Shown here: positions 45,625 through 54,374 of the stretch, in pieces
Layout of the letters: every line of letters begins with the position of its first letter
How positions within the stretch are numbered: the stretch's first letter is position 1
Source of the DNA: Streptacidiphilus sp. ASG 303
Lineage (GTDB): Bacteria; Actinomycetota; Actinomycetes; Streptomycetales; Streptomycetaceae
DNA length: 64,000 nucleotides
Assembly: GCF_020991365.1 (NCBI RefSeq)
Contig: NZ_JAJLRA010000001.1
Coordinates: 486,142-550,141 of the forward strand
Direction: 5' to 3'
Program-made: the position numbers and the translations under genes
The notes under the pieces: generated by a model
Databases searched by the model: none
Told to the model about the DNA's origin: nothing
The model's input: only the letters and a program-made list of their open reading frames with translations

Positions 45625-47316
45625 TCAGGGATCGGCGTCCTCCGGCCGCAGCAGGCCGTGCTCGGCGACGGCGGCGAGGGAGAGGGTCCGGTAGCCGGCG
45701 GTCTCGAAGAGGACCGTGAGCCGGTCCTCCTCGGTCCGCATCACCGCCCCGGGGCCCCACGCGCGGTGGACGACCCGGGCGCCCGGCGGGAAGGGGGCGG
45801 CCGGCGCGGCGGCGGGAGCCTCCCCGGCCGGGCCGGAGGCGGCGGCGGAGGCCGAACCGGAAGCGGCGCAGGTGTCGCAGGCGGTGCACCGCCCGGGCGC
45901 CGCCTCACCGAAGTAGCCGAGCAGGAAGCGGCGCCGGCAGCCGGTGGTCTCGGCGTAGCCGCGCACCATCTCGACCCGGGACCGCTCCAGCCGCCGCCGG
46001 TCCTCCGCGACGGCGGCGGCCAGCGCGGCGGCCTCCTCCGGGCCGTGGGCGCCGACGGCCCGCACGCCCCCGCCACGCCCGGTCTCCAGCTCCCCGGCCT
46101 GCTCCAGCAGGTTGACCGCCGCGGTGAGGCGGCCCGGGCCGACCCCGGCCCCCTCGCGCAGCCGGGCGAGCGGGACCGGCCCGCCGGCGGCCCGCACCCG
46201 GCGGGCCACCTCGGCCAGCACCTCCGGGTACGGGGTCACGGAGGCGAAGAAGCGGCGCAGGCCGAGGTCCTCGGTCCGGTACATCAGCACCGCCGCGGCG
46301 GGCCGCCCGTCGCGGCCGGCGCGGCCGATCTCCTGGTAGTACTCGTCGAGCGAGCCGGGCACGGAGGCGTGCAGGACGAAGCGGACGTCCGGCTTGTCGA
46401 TGCCCATGCCGAAGGCCGAGGTGGCGGCGACGACGTCGAGGCCGCCACCGAGGAAGGCGTCGTGGACGCGGCGGCGCTCGGCGGCGCGCAGACCGGCGTG
46501 GTAGGCGGCGGCGGACAGGCCGAGTCCGGTCAGCTCCGCCGCGTACGCCTCGGTGTCCCTGCGGGTGGCGGCGTAGACGAGGCCGGGCTTGGGCCCGGCG
46601 GCGGCGCTCTCGACGACGGCGCGGCGCTTGTCCGCGTCGTCCAGGAAGCGCCGCACCTCCAGGAAGAGGTTGGGCCGGTCGAAGCCCGCGACGACCTGGA
46701 GGGGGTCGCGCATGCCGAGGGAGGCGGCGATGTCGTGGCGGACGGGCGGCGCGGCGGTGGCGGTGAGGGCGAGCACCACGGGGTGGCCGAGGCGCTCGAC
46801 GGCGGCGCCGACGCGGCGGTACTCGGGCCGGAAGTCGTGGCCCCAGGTGGAGACGCACTGGGCCTCGTCGACGACCAGCAGGCGGGGGCCGAGCCGGGCC
46901 AGGCGCTCCACCACGTCGTCGCGGGCGAGCTGCTCGGGGGCGAGGAAGAGGAACTCGGCGTCGCCGTGGCGCACGGCCCGCCAGGCGGCCTCGGTCTCGC
47001 GGGCGTTCTGGGCGGAGTTGACGGCGACGGCGAGGGCGTCGGGCGAGCCGCGGCCGAGCAGGCCGGCGACCTGGTCGCGCTGGAGGGAGATGAGCGGGGA
47101 GACCACCACGGTCGGGCCGGGGACGAGCAGGGCGGGCACCTGGTAGACGGCGGACTTGCCGGCGCCGGTGGGCATGACGACGAGGGTGTCGCGGCCGGCG
47201 AGGACGGCCTCCATGGCGGGGAGCTGGCCGGGCCGCAGGTCCGTCCAGCCGAAGACCTCCCGGGCGGTGGCGCGCAGCCGGTCCCCGGGTTCGCCGGGCG
47301 GCTGCCGGTGGGGCAT
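45625..47316 (-). CDS. RecQ-family ATP-dependent DNA helicase, short form
   Basis: A 563-residue superfamily 2 helicase. Motif I is MPTGAGKS (K54), motif II reads DEAQ (150-153) where classic RecQ has DEAH, then GHDFRPEYRRVG, TSAFGMGIDKPDVRFV and QEIGRAGRDGRPA. A zinc-binding domain with CRRRFLLGYF and CTACDTC is near 475-505. There is no HRDC domain; the C-terminus instead has a short conserved part (ARVVHRAWGPGAVM) seen in actinobacterial paralogues. It probably acts in recombination repair. ATG 47316 has GGAGG 6 bases upstream. Confidence 0.9.
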   Translation of the reverse strand: MPHRQPPGEPGDRLRATAREVFGWTDLRPGQLPAMEAVLAGRDTLVVMPTGAGKSAVYQVPALLVPGPTVVVSPLISLQRDQVAGLLGRGSPDALAVAVNSAQNARETEAAWRAVRHGDAEFLFLAPEQLARDDVVERLARLGPRLLVVDEAQCVSTWGHDFRPEYRRVGAAVERLGHPVVLALTATAAPPVRHDIAASLGMRDPLQVVAGFDRPNLFLEVRRFLDDADKRRAVVESAAAGPKPGLVYAATRRDTEAYAAELTGLGLSAAAYHAGLRAAERRRVHDAFLGGGLDVVAATSAFGMGIDKPDVRFVLHASVPGSLDEYYQEIGRAGRDGRPAAAVLMYRTEDLGLRRFFASVTPYPEVLAEVARRVRAAGGPVPLARLREGAGVGPGRLTAAVNLLEQAGELETGRGGGVRAVGAHGPEEAAALAAAVAEDRRRLERSRVEMVRGYAETTGCRRRFLLGYFGEAAPGRCTACDTCAASGSASAAASGPAGEAPAAAPAAPFPPGARVVHRAWGPGAVMRTEEDRLTVLFETAGYRTLSLAAVAEHGLLRPEDADP

Positions 47317-47562
47317 CGCGGCCTCCCGCGGGTCGGGTACGGCGCGGACGGTGCCGTCCGCGCGGCGGGCGTCGCTTACCCGGGGCGGGGGGCGGGAAAC
47401 AGGGCCGGCGGGGGGCGGGAAACAGGGCCGGCGAGCAAGGGGAGACAGGGCGGGCGGGCGGGAGGAACCGGCGCCGGGTGGGCGGGAGGAAGCCGCGCCG
47501 GGCGGGGCGGGGAGCAGAGCCGGAGGGAGGGGCCGGGCGGCGGAGGCGGTGGTGCGGAGTCC

Positions 47563-47591
47563 TTGCGCGGGGTGCCCCGCACTCCTAGCAT
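47563..47591 (+). promoter_or_regulatory. Promoter of the caiB-fadA-fadB genes
   Basis: TTGCGC (47563-47568), exactly 17 bases, then TAGCAT (47586-47591). This is a near-consensus housekeeping promoter. The spacer itself contains GGGGTGCCCC, a small dyad. Confidence 0.7.
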
Positions 47592-47596
47592 CACGC

Positions 47597-47619
47597 GTGT
47601 GACACATCTGGTGTCACAC
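47597..47619 (+). promoter_or_regulatory. Palindromic operator at the caiB start site
   Basis: GTGTGACAC (47597-47605), a 5-base centre, then GTGTCACAC (47611-47619), a perfect 9-base inverted repeat. It covers the expected transcription start 6-8 bases after the -10, which is a repressor position. The size fits a TetR- or GntR-type dimer; no such regulator is encoded nearby. Confidence 0.65.
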
Positions 47620-47707
47620 ACGGCGCGCGGACGGCCGGACACGGCGCACGGCGCCGGGACGCGCCGGACGCCACGGCCGGGCCGCGCGGTCGCGGAGGGG
47701 AGCAGGC

Positions 47708-48928
47708 ATGGACGGCACCGGCACTCCCCCCGACCCGCAGCGGCCCCCGGGACCGCGGGGACCGGCCGGAGCGCAGGACCCCCCGGCTCCCCCCTCTCCC
47801 CCGGCCGGCCCCCCGCCCGGCCCCCTGGCCGGGGTGCGCGTGGTGGAGCTGGCCGGGATCGGCCCGGGCCCCTTCGCCGCGATGCTGCTGGCCGACCTGG
47901 GCGCCGACGTGGTCCGGGTGGACCGCCCCGGTCCCGCCCCCCTCGGCGTCGAGCCGGCGCAGGACGTGACCAACCGCAACAAGCGGTCCGTGCTGCTCGA
48001 CCTCAAGGCTCCTGACGGCCCGGGCCTGCTGCTGGACCTCGCCGAACGCGCCGACGTCCTCGTCGAGGGCTGGCGGCCGGGTGTCGCCGAGCGCCTCGGC
48101 GTCGGCCCCGGGCCCTGCCTGGCCCGCAACCCCCGGCTGGTGTACGGGCGGATGACCGGCTGGGGCCAGGAGGGCCCGCTGGCCCCGTACGCCGGGCACG
48201 ACATCGGCTACATCGCCACCGCGGGCGCCCTCGGGCTGGTCGGGCCGCCCGACGGCCCGCCCGCGATCCCCGCCAACCTGCTGGGCGACTACGCGGGCGG
48301 CTCCCTCTACCTCGTGGTCGGCGTCCTCGCCGCCCTGCACCACGCCCGCGCCACCGGCGCCGGCCAGGTGGTGGACGCCGCCGTCGTGGACGGCACCGCT
48401 CACCTGGGGTCGATGCTGTGGGGCCTGCTGGGCGCGGGCGCCTGGCAGGACCGGCGCGGGGTGAACCTGCTGGACGGCGGCTGCCCGTACTACGCCGTGT
48501 ACGCGACCGCCGACGGCGGCTGGATGGCCGTCGGCGCGCTCGAGGAGCGGTTCTACGCGGAGTTCGCGAAGCTGCTCGGCCTCGGCGGGGACGCGCCCGA
48601 CCGGGGCGACCCGGCCCGCTGGGACGAGCTGCGGGAGCGGATCGCCGCCCGCTTCGCCACCCGGACGCGGGCGGAGTGGACGGAGGTCTTCGAGGGCACC
48701 GACGCCTGCACGGCGCCGGTCCTGTCGCTGCGCGAGGCCGCGGCCCACCCGCACCTGCGCGCCCGGGGCACCTTCACCGAGCACGGCGGACTCCCCCAGC
48801 CGGCGCCGGCCCCGCGCTTCTCCGCCACCCCGGGGTCGCTGCGGCGTCCCCCCGCCCTGCCCGGCGCGGACAGCGCCGAGGTGGCCCGCGACTGGGGGCT
48901 GCCCGGCCTGCACCGGCCCCCCTCCTGA
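47708..48928 (+). CDS. CaiB/BaiF family III CoA transferase or racemase
   Basis: A 406-residue protein. After a Pro-rich leader of about 38 residues comes [33 protein letters not shown], then [14 protein letters not shown] and [14 protein letters not shown], whose aspartate is the acyl-carrying residue of the family. The closest described class is alpha-methylacyl-CoA racemase, which prepares 2-methyl-branched acyl-CoAs for beta-oxidation; this fits the thiolase and FadB-like genes that follow. Transfer of CoA between acids is the alternative. The ATG has GGGGAG upstream. Confidence 0.88.
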   Translation: MDGTGTPPDPQRPPGPRGPAGAQDPPAPPSPPAGPPPGPLAGVRVVELAGIGPGPFAAMLLADLGADVVRVDRPGPAPLGVEPAQDVTNRNKRSVLLDLKAPDGPGLLLDLAERADVLVEGWRPGVAERLGVGPGPCLARNPRLVYGRMTGWGQEGPLAPYAGHDIGYIATAGALGLVGPPDGPPAIPANLLGDYAGGSLYLVVGVLAALHHARATGAGQVVDAAVVDGTAHLGSMLWGLLGAGAWQDRRGVNLLDGGCPYYAVYATADGGWMAVGALEERFYAEFAKLLGLGGDAPDRGDPARWDELRERIAARFATRTRAEWTEVFEGTDACTAPVLSLREAAAHPHLRARGTFTEHGGLPQPAPAPRFSATPGSLRRPPALPGADSAEVARDWGLPGLHRPPS

Positions 48929-49035
48929 CGCCTCCCCGCCCCCGGCGCCCCGTCCCCGAGGCCCCCGGCGCCCCCGGCCCCGACGCCCCGCACCACCGAT
49001 GCCCCGCACCACCGATGCTGCGAAAGGCGGCGACG

Positions 49036-50253
49036 TTGACACCGGAAGCCTTCGTGTACGAGGCCGTCCGCACCCCGCGCGGGCGCGGCCGGTCCTCCGG
49101 CGCGCTGCACGGCACCAAGCCCGTCGACCTGGTGGCCGGCCTGGTCCACGAGCTGCTGCGCCGCCTCCCCGGGCTGGACCCGGCGGGGATCGACGACCTC
49201 GTCCTCGGCGTGGTGACCCCGGTCGGCGACCAGGGGGCCGACCTGGCCCGGACGGCGGCGCTGGCCGCCGGGCTGCCGCACACCGTGGCGGGCGTCCAGG
49301 AGAACCGGTTCTGCGCCTCGGGGCTGGAGGCCGTCAACCTGGCCGCCGCGAAGGTCCGCTCCGGCTGGGAGGACCTGGTGCTGGCGGGCGGCGTGGAGTC
49401 GATGTCCCGGGTGCCGATGGGCTCCGACGGCGGGGCCTGGGCCATGGACCCGATGACCAACCACACGACCGGATTCGTGCCGCAGGGCGTCGGCGCCGAC
49501 CTGATCGCCACCCTGGAGGGCTTCACCCGCACGGACGTGGACGCCTACGCCGCCGGGTCCCAGGCGCGGGCCGCGCGGGCCTGGGCCGAGGGCCGGTTCG
49601 CCCGCTCGGTGGTCCCGGTGCGGGACCGCAACGGCCTGACCGTGCTCGACCGCGACGAGCACCTGCGGCCCGGCACCACCGTGGACGGCCTGGCCGCGCT
49701 CAAGCCGTCCTTCGCCGACGCGGGGGAGCTGGGCGGCTTCGACGCGGTCGCGCTCCAGACGTACCACTGGGTGGAGCGCATCGACCACGTCCACACCGCC
49801 GGCAACTCCTCCGGGATCGTCGACGGCGCCGCCCTGGCCGTCGTCGGCTCCCGGGAGGCCGGCGAGCGGTACGGCATGGCGCCGCGGGCCCGGATCCTCT
49901 CCGCCGCGGTGTCCGGGGCCGATCCGACGATCATGCTCACCGGCCCGGCCCCCGCCGCCCGCAAGGCGCTGGCCAGGGCCGGGCTGACGGCGGACCGACT
50001 GGACCTGGTGGAGGTGAACGAGGCCTTCGCCGCCGTGGTGCTGCGCTTCGCCCGCGACCTGGGCCTGCCGCTGGAGAAGGTCAACGTCAACGGCGGCGCC
50101 ATCGCGCTCGGCCACCCGCTGGGCGCCACCGGCGCCATGCTCCTCGGCACACTCGTCGACGAGCTGGAGCGGCGCGACCAGCGCTACGGGCTGGTGACGC
50201 TCTGCGCCGGCGGCGGCATGGGCATCGCCACCGTCGTCGAGCGCCTGCGCTGA
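49036..50253 (+). CDS. fadA: Acetyl-CoA C-acyltransferase (thiolase)
   Basis: A 405-residue degradative thiolase. The acyl-accepting cysteine is in [13 protein letters not shown], the catalytic histidine in [16 protein letters not shown] and the second cysteine in LCAGGGMG. It cleaves 3-ketoacyl-CoA at the end of each beta-oxidation turn and is the natural partner of the next gene. I take the TTG at 49036 as start because GAAAGG lies 8 bases upstream and the protein then begins [21 protein letters not shown] 49015 would add 7 residues. Confidence 0.92.
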   Translation: MTPEAFVYEAVRTPRGRGRSSGALHGTKPVDLVAGLVHELLRRLPGLDPAGIDDLVLGVVTPVGDQGADLARTAALAAGLPHTVAGVQENRFCASGLEAVNLAAAKVRSGWEDLVLAGGVESMSRVPMGSDGGAWAMDPMTNHTTGFVPQGVGADLIATLEGFTRTDVDAYAAGSQARAARAWAEGRFARSVVPVRDRNGLTVLDRDEHLRPGTTVDGLAALKPSFADAGELGGFDAVALQTYHWVERIDHVHTAGNSSGIVDGAALAVVGSREAGERYGMAPRARILSAAVSGADPTIMLTGPAPAARKALARAGLTADRLDLVEVNEAFAAVVLRFARDLGLPLEKVNVNGGAIALGHPLGATGAMLLGTLVDELERRDQRYGLVTLCAGGGMGIATVVERLR

Positions 50254-50273
50254 CGCGCCCGGCACCCGCCCAC

Positions 50274-50321
50274 TCGCCCGTTCCGGCACCCGGTCCCTCG
50301 CCCGTTCCGGCACCCGGTCCC
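50274..50321. repeat. Two exact 24-bp repeats between fadA and fadB
   Basis: TCGCCCGTTCCGGCACCCGGTCCC occurs at 50274-50297 and 50298-50321, with a partial copy before. Position only is notable: it lies in the leader of fadB. Confidence 0.85.
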
Positions 50322-50369
50322 GCACGCCCGCCCCCGTTCCCGTCCCCCCGCAGATCCGGAGAGGTCCCC

Positions 50370-52583
50370 GTGTCCGAGAGCGCCATCCGCTGGGAGCAGG
50401 ACGCCGACGGCGTCGTCACCCTCGTCCTGGACGCCCCGGGACAGTCTGCCAACACCGTGGGCGCCGCCTTCACCGACGCCCTGGAAGCGGCCGTCGACCG
50501 CCTGGAGGCCGAGCGCGGCTCCGTCCGCGGCGTCGTCGTCACCTCCGCCAAGAAGACCTTCCTCGCCGGCGCCGACCTGCGCGAGCTCATGGCCGCCACG
50601 CCCGAACGGGCCGGCGAGGTGTTCGCCTCCTCGATGCGCTTCAAGCGGCAGCTGCGCCGCCTGGAGACCCTGGGGCGGCCGGTGGTGGCGGCGCTCAACG
50701 GCGCGGCGCTCGGCGGCGGACTGGAGCTGGCGCTCGCCTGCCACCACCGGATCGCCCTGGACGCCCCCGGCTCGCGGATCGGCCTGCCCGAGGTGACGCT
50801 GGGCCTGCTGCCGGGCGGCGGCGGGGTGGTGCGCACCGTGCGGCTGCTCGGCATCGCCGACGCCCTCCTGAAGGTCCTGCTGGAGGGGCAGCGGTACCGG
50901 CCGCGGGCGGCCCTGGAGGCGGGGCTCGTGCACGCGGTCGCCGCCGACCGGGAGGAGATGCTGGCCCGCGCCCGCGCCTTCGTCGACGCCCACCCCGACG
51001 CCGTCCAGCCGTGGGACGCCCCCGGGTACCGGATCCCCGGCGGCACCCCGGCCACGCCGTCGCTCGCCGCGCAGCTCCCCGCGTTCCCCGCGCTGCTGAG
51101 GGCGAAGCTGAACGGCGCCCCCTACCCGGCGCCGCGGAGCATCCTGGCGGCGGCCGTGGAGGGCGCCCAGGTGGACCTGGGGACGGCGATGGAGGTCGAG
51201 GGCCGGTACTTCACCGAGCTGGCCTGCGGGCAGAACGCGAAGAGCATGACCAAGGCGTTCTTCTTCGACCTGCAGGCCGTCGAGTCCGGCGCGGCCCGGC
51301 CCGCCGGCGTGGAGCGGCGCGCGGTGCGCCGGGTGGCGGTGCTGGGCGCGGGCATGATGGGCGCCGGGATCGCGTACTCCTGCGCGCGGGCCGGGATCGA
51401 GGTGGTGCTCAAGGACGTCACCGCCGAGGCCGCCGAGCGGGGCAGGGCGTACTCCCGGGGGCTGCTCGACAGGGCGGTGGCCCGGGGCCGCACCACCGGG
51501 GAGGAGCGGGACGCGCTGCTGGCCCGGATCACGCCGACCGCCGACACCGCCGACCTGGCGGGCTGCGACGCGGTGATCGAGGCCGTCTTCGAGGACCCGG
51601 CGCTGAAGCACCGGGTGTTCCGGGAGGCCGAGTCGGTCGTCGCCCCCGACGCGCTGCTCTGCTCCAACACCTCCACCCTGCCGATCACCCTCCTGGCGGA
51701 GGGGGTGCGGCGGCGCGCGGACTTCGTCGGCCTGCACTTCTTCTCGCCGGTGGACCGGATGCCGCTGGTGGAGATCGTGCGGGGCCGGGAGAGCGGCGAC
51801 GAGGCCATGGCCCGGGCGTTCGACCTGGTGCGGCAGATCCGCAAGACGCCGATCATGGTCAACGACTCCCGCGGGTTCTTCACCTCGCGGGTCATCGGGC
51901 ACTTCGTCAACGAGGGCGTGGCGATGGTCGGCGAGGGCGTCGATCCCGCGTCGGTCGAGCAGGCCGCCGCCCAGGCCGGATACCCGGCGAAGGTGCTGGC
52001 CCTGATGGACGAGCTGACGCTGACCCTGCCGCGGCGCATCCGCGAGGAGACGCGGCGGGCGGTGGAGGAGGCCGGGGGCGCCTGGGAGCCGCACCCGGCG
52101 GACGCCGTCGTGGACCGGATGGTCGGGGAGTTCGGCCGCACCGGGCGCAGCGGCGGCGCCGGCTTCTACGACTACGAGGGCGGGCGGCGGGCCCGGCTGT
52201 GGCCGGGGCTGCGGGAGCACTTCGCCCGTCCGGGCGCGGCGGCGGTGCCGTTCCGGGACCTGCAGGAGCGGATGCTCTTCGCCGAGGCGCTGGACGCGGT
52301 GCGCTGCCTGGAGGAGGGCGTCGTCACCTCGGTCGCGGACGCCAACATCGGCTCGGTCCTCGGCATCGGCTTCCCCGCGTGGACCGGCGGGGTGCTGCAG
52401 TACGTCGACGGCTACCCGGGCGGCCCGGCCGGCTTCGCGGCGCGCGCCCGCGCGCTGCAGGCGGCGTACGGGGACCGCTTCGCCCCGCCGCCGCTGCTGC
52501 TGGCGACGGCGGAGCGCGGCGGCCTGCTGGCCGACGCCGGGGGCGGCCCGGACCGCCCGGCGCAGGGCCCCGCACGGGGCTGA
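50370..52583 (+). CDS. fadB: Fused enoyl-CoA hydratase/3-hydroxyacyl-CoA dehydrogenase
   Basis: A 737-residue multifunctional beta-oxidation enzyme. Residues about 1-200 form the crotonase domain, with NGAALGGGLELALACHHRIA and GLPEVTLGLLPGGGG. Residues about 310-490 form the NAD-binding dehydrogenase, with VLGAGMMGAGIAYSCARAG and LHFFSPVDRMPLVEIV. The helical C-terminal repeats fill the rest. It hydrates and oxidises acyl-CoAs for the thiolase encoded just before it. GTG 50370 has GGAGAGG 6 bases upstream; the gap after fadA is 116 bases. Confidence 0.94.
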   Translation: MSESAIRWEQDADGVVTLVLDAPGQSANTVGAAFTDALEAAVDRLEAERGSVRGVVVTSAKKTFLAGADLRELMAATPERAGEVFASSMRFKRQLRRLETLGRPVVAALNGAALGGGLELALACHHRIALDAPGSRIGLPEVTLGLLPGGGGVVRTVRLLGIADALLKVLLEGQRYRPRAALEAGLVHAVAADREEMLARARAFVDAHPDAVQPWDAPGYRIPGGTPATPSLAAQLPAFPALLRAKLNGAPYPAPRSILAAAVEGAQVDLGTAMEVEGRYFTELACGQNAKSMTKAFFFDLQAVESGAARPAGVERRAVRRVAVLGAGMMGAGIAYSCARAGIEVVLKDVTAEAAERGRAYSRGLLDRAVARGRTTGEERDALLARITPTADTADLAGCDAVIEAVFEDPALKHRVFREAESVVAPDALLCSNTSTLPITLLAEGVRRRADFVGLHFFSPVDRMPLVEIVRGRESGDEAMARAFDLVRQIRKTPIMVNDSRGFFTSRVIGHFVNEGVAMVGEGVDPASVEQAAAQAGYPAKVLALMDELTLTLPRRIREETRRAVEEAGGAWEPHPADAVVDRMVGEFGRTGRSGGAGFYDYEGGRRARLWPGLREHFARPGAAAVPFRDLQERMLFAEALDAVRCLEEGVVTSVADANIGSVLGIGFPAWTGGVLQYVDGYPGGPAGFAARARALQAAYGDRFAPPPLLLATAERGGLLADAGGGPDRPAQGPARG

Positions 52584-52652
52584 CACGCCGTCGGCGGGGC
52601 CGGCGCGCGGGTGGGCGGGGAACCGGCGGACCGGTGCGGGCGTCGCAGGGGC

Positions 52653-53018
52653 ATGACGGAGAGAACCGGGCGGGTCGTCCTCGCCCTCGCACTGGCCGGC
52701 GGGGTGCTCACGGGCTGCGCCCGTGCCGACGGGGCGGCCGCGCCCGCAGGCACGGTGGCGCCCGGCGGGTCCGTGGCCTTCGACCTCTTCACCCACTGCG
52801 GGATCGACGAGGCCCGGATCGGGTCGGCCTGGTTCGAGGCCGAGGAGCCGCTCTCCGACGGGTCCGGCAACCCGCCCGCCGGGTGGGGCAACCCCGTCCA
52901 GCACGGCACGATGACCCTGCGGTCCGCGGCGGAGGCCGTCTTCACCGACGACGCGGGGCACCGGGTCGTGTTTCGCGTCCGGCCGCGGGCGACCGGCTTC
53001 AAGCGCCTCTGCGCCTGA
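52653..53018 (+). CDS. Small secreted lipoprotein, unknown function
   Basis: A 121-residue protein with a signal peptide whose lipobox is LTGC (cysteine 22). The mature part has a beta-rich look with FDLFTHCGIDEARIGSAWFEAEEPL and two further cysteines (HCGI and the penultimate residue), which could form a disulfide. I do not recognise a family with a known role. The ATG follows GCAGGGG. The gene ends 20 bases from the convergent MerR gene. Confidence 0.75.
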   Translation: MTERTGRVVLALALAGGVLTGCARADGAAAPAGTVAPGGSVAFDLFTHCGIDEARIGSAWFEAEEPLSDGSGNPPAGWGNPVQHGTMTLRSAAEAVFTDDAGHRVVFRVRPRATGFKRLCA

Positions 53019-53038
53019 CGGGCGGCCGGGCGCCCCGC

Positions 53039-53839
53039 TCAGGGCCGCTCCCTCCCGGAGGCCTCGACCTCCTCCCGGAGGGAGCGCTGGAAGGCCGTGA
53101 CCAGGGCCTGGACGAGCACGGGCTGGATGTGCTCGGTGAGGGCGCGCATCCGCTCGACCTCCTCGGGGCTGTGGTCCTCCTCGCGGTAGGGGCGCCACAC
53201 GGTGTCCCGGAAGAGCTGCTGGAGCTCGTGGGCGACCGCGCGGGTGTGCCGCTGGACGACGTCGCGGGTGGCGAGGATGGTCTCCATGGGGAACGGCACC
53301 TCCAGCAGCCGCACCCCGAGGTGGAGGACGCCCGGCAGGACGCGCAGCGTGCCGGGGTCGTCCGTGCGCTCCAGGACCCCCATGGCGGCCAGCCGGTCCA
53401 GGTCGCCGTCGGAGAGCGGGCGGCCGGCCCGCCGCTCCAGCCGGTCCCGGGTGGTGTCCTCGGCGGCGGCGGGCGTCCAGGAGGCGACCAGCGCGCGGTG
53501 GATGGCGAGGTCCTCGGGTGCGGTGTCCTCGGGGAGCTGCTCGAGGTAGCGCTCGATGGCGGCGAGGGTGAGCCCCTGGTGCCGGAGCTCCTCGATGAGG
53601 GCGAGCCGGGCCAGGTGCGCGGGCCCGTACCGGCCGACGCGGCGCGGGCCGAGGACGGGCGGGGGCAGCAGGCCCCGGCTGCCGTAGAAGCGGACCGTCC
53701 GCACGGTGGTGCCGGCGCGGGCGGCCAGCTCGTCCACGGTGAGGGCGGGCAGGGGCGCGGCGGCGGGCTCCCTGCCGGGCCCCGCGCCGGCGGCGGGACC
53801 GCCGGCGGGATCGGCGGGGGCGGACGCGGACGTCGTCAT
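53039..53839 (-). CDS. MerR-family transcriptional regulator
   Basis: A 266-residue regulator. Residues about 33-105 form the MerR winged helix, LTVDELAARAGTTVRTVRFY with GLLPPPVLGPRRVGRYGPAHLARL. A 30-residue Ala/Pro leader precedes it. The C-terminal 150 residues are helical (HTRAVAHELQQLFRDTVW) and lack the cysteines of metal sensors, so the ligand is probably organic. Direct repeats of CCGGGGGAGTG lie 90-120 bases upstream. It diverges from the DUF2630 gene. Confidence 0.88.
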   Translation of the reverse strand: MTTSASAPADPAGGPAAGAGPGREPAAAPLPALTVDELAARAGTTVRTVRFYGSRGLLPPPVLGPRRVGRYGPAHLARLALIEELRHQGLTLAAIERYLEQLPEDTAPEDLAIHRALVASWTPAAAEDTTRDRLERRAGRPLSDGDLDRLAAMGVLERTDDPGTLRVLPGVLHLGVRLLEVPFPMETILATRDVVQRHTRAVAHELQQLFRDTVWRPYREEDHSPEEVERMRALTEHIQPVLVQALVTAFQRSLREEVEASGRERP

Positions 53840-53929
53840 CGGCGGCTCTCGCTCTCCGTGGGCGGGTGGGGCGCGGGTCCGCCGCGCCGGTCCCCCTGCG
53901 GCGGTGCCGCTGTTCCGGCGGCAGTCTGG

Positions 53930-53960
53930 CACTCCCCCGGCGGCGGGTCCACTCCCCCGG
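53930..53960 (-). promoter_or_regulatory. Direct repeats upstream of the MerR gene
   Basis: CCGGGGGAGTG occurs at 53950-53960 and 53930-53940 on the minus strand, exactly 20 bases apart, followed by CAGACT. The two-turn spacing suggests binding of one regulator to one face of the helix, perhaps MerR itself. Confidence 0.45.
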
Positions 53961-54048
53961 CCCGCGCGCACGGCGGGGGCGGAGTCGGCGTCCCCGCTCT
54001 GGGCAGGAGAGCCGCGAGAGGCAGCGACGGCATCCGAGGAGGAGCGCG

Positions 54049-54315
54049 ATGGCATCGGCAACACCGGCGGGCGAGGACCGCAGGATCCTGGACCGGATCG
54101 GGGACATGGTCGCCGCGGAGAAGGACCTGCGGGAGCAGGTCGCGGAGGGCCGGGCGGAGGGCGACGACGTCCGTGAGCGGCTCGCGGCGCTGGAGGTCGA
54201 GCTGGACCGGTGCTGGGACCTGCTGCGGCAGCGCCGCGCCCGGGAGGAGTTCGACGAGGACCCGGGGCAGGCCAGGGCGCGGCCGGCCTCGGAGGTGGAG
54301 GACTACCTGTCCTGA
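54049..54315 (+). CDS. DUF2630 family protein
   Basis: An 88-residue acidic protein, mostly helical, matching DUF2630: ILDRIGDMVAAEKDLREQ, then a second helix ERLAALEVELDRCWDLLRQRRAREEF and the end motif VEDYL. The heptad pattern suggests a helical hairpin or coiled coil. It has no known function. The ATG has GAGGAGGAG upstream, one of the best ribosome sites in the window. Confidence 0.88.
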   Translation: MASATPAGEDRRILDRIGDMVAAEKDLREQVAEGRAEGDDVRERLAALEVELDRCWDLLRQRRAREEFDEDPGQARARPASEVEDYLS

Positions 54316-54321
54316 GCGGGT

Positions 54322-54348
54322 GCCGGACCGGGCCCGTCCCGGTCCGGC
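54322..54348. terminator. Hairpin between DUF2630 and SDR genes
   Basis: GCCGGACCGGG (54322-54332) pairs perfectly with CCCGGTCCGGC (54338-54348) around a 5-base loop, between two convergent genes. Confidence 0.75.
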
Positions 54349-54374
54349 CCTGCTCCGGGGCGGCCCCGGCACGC

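Larger units (their letters stand above)
47317..47707. other. 391-base divergent region, recQ to caiB
   Basis: No gene seen. The recQ side is made of purine-rich repeats such as GGGCGGGAAACAGGGCCGGC (twice at about 47385-47430). The caiB side carries a consensus promoter and a palindrome. Confidence 0.65.
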
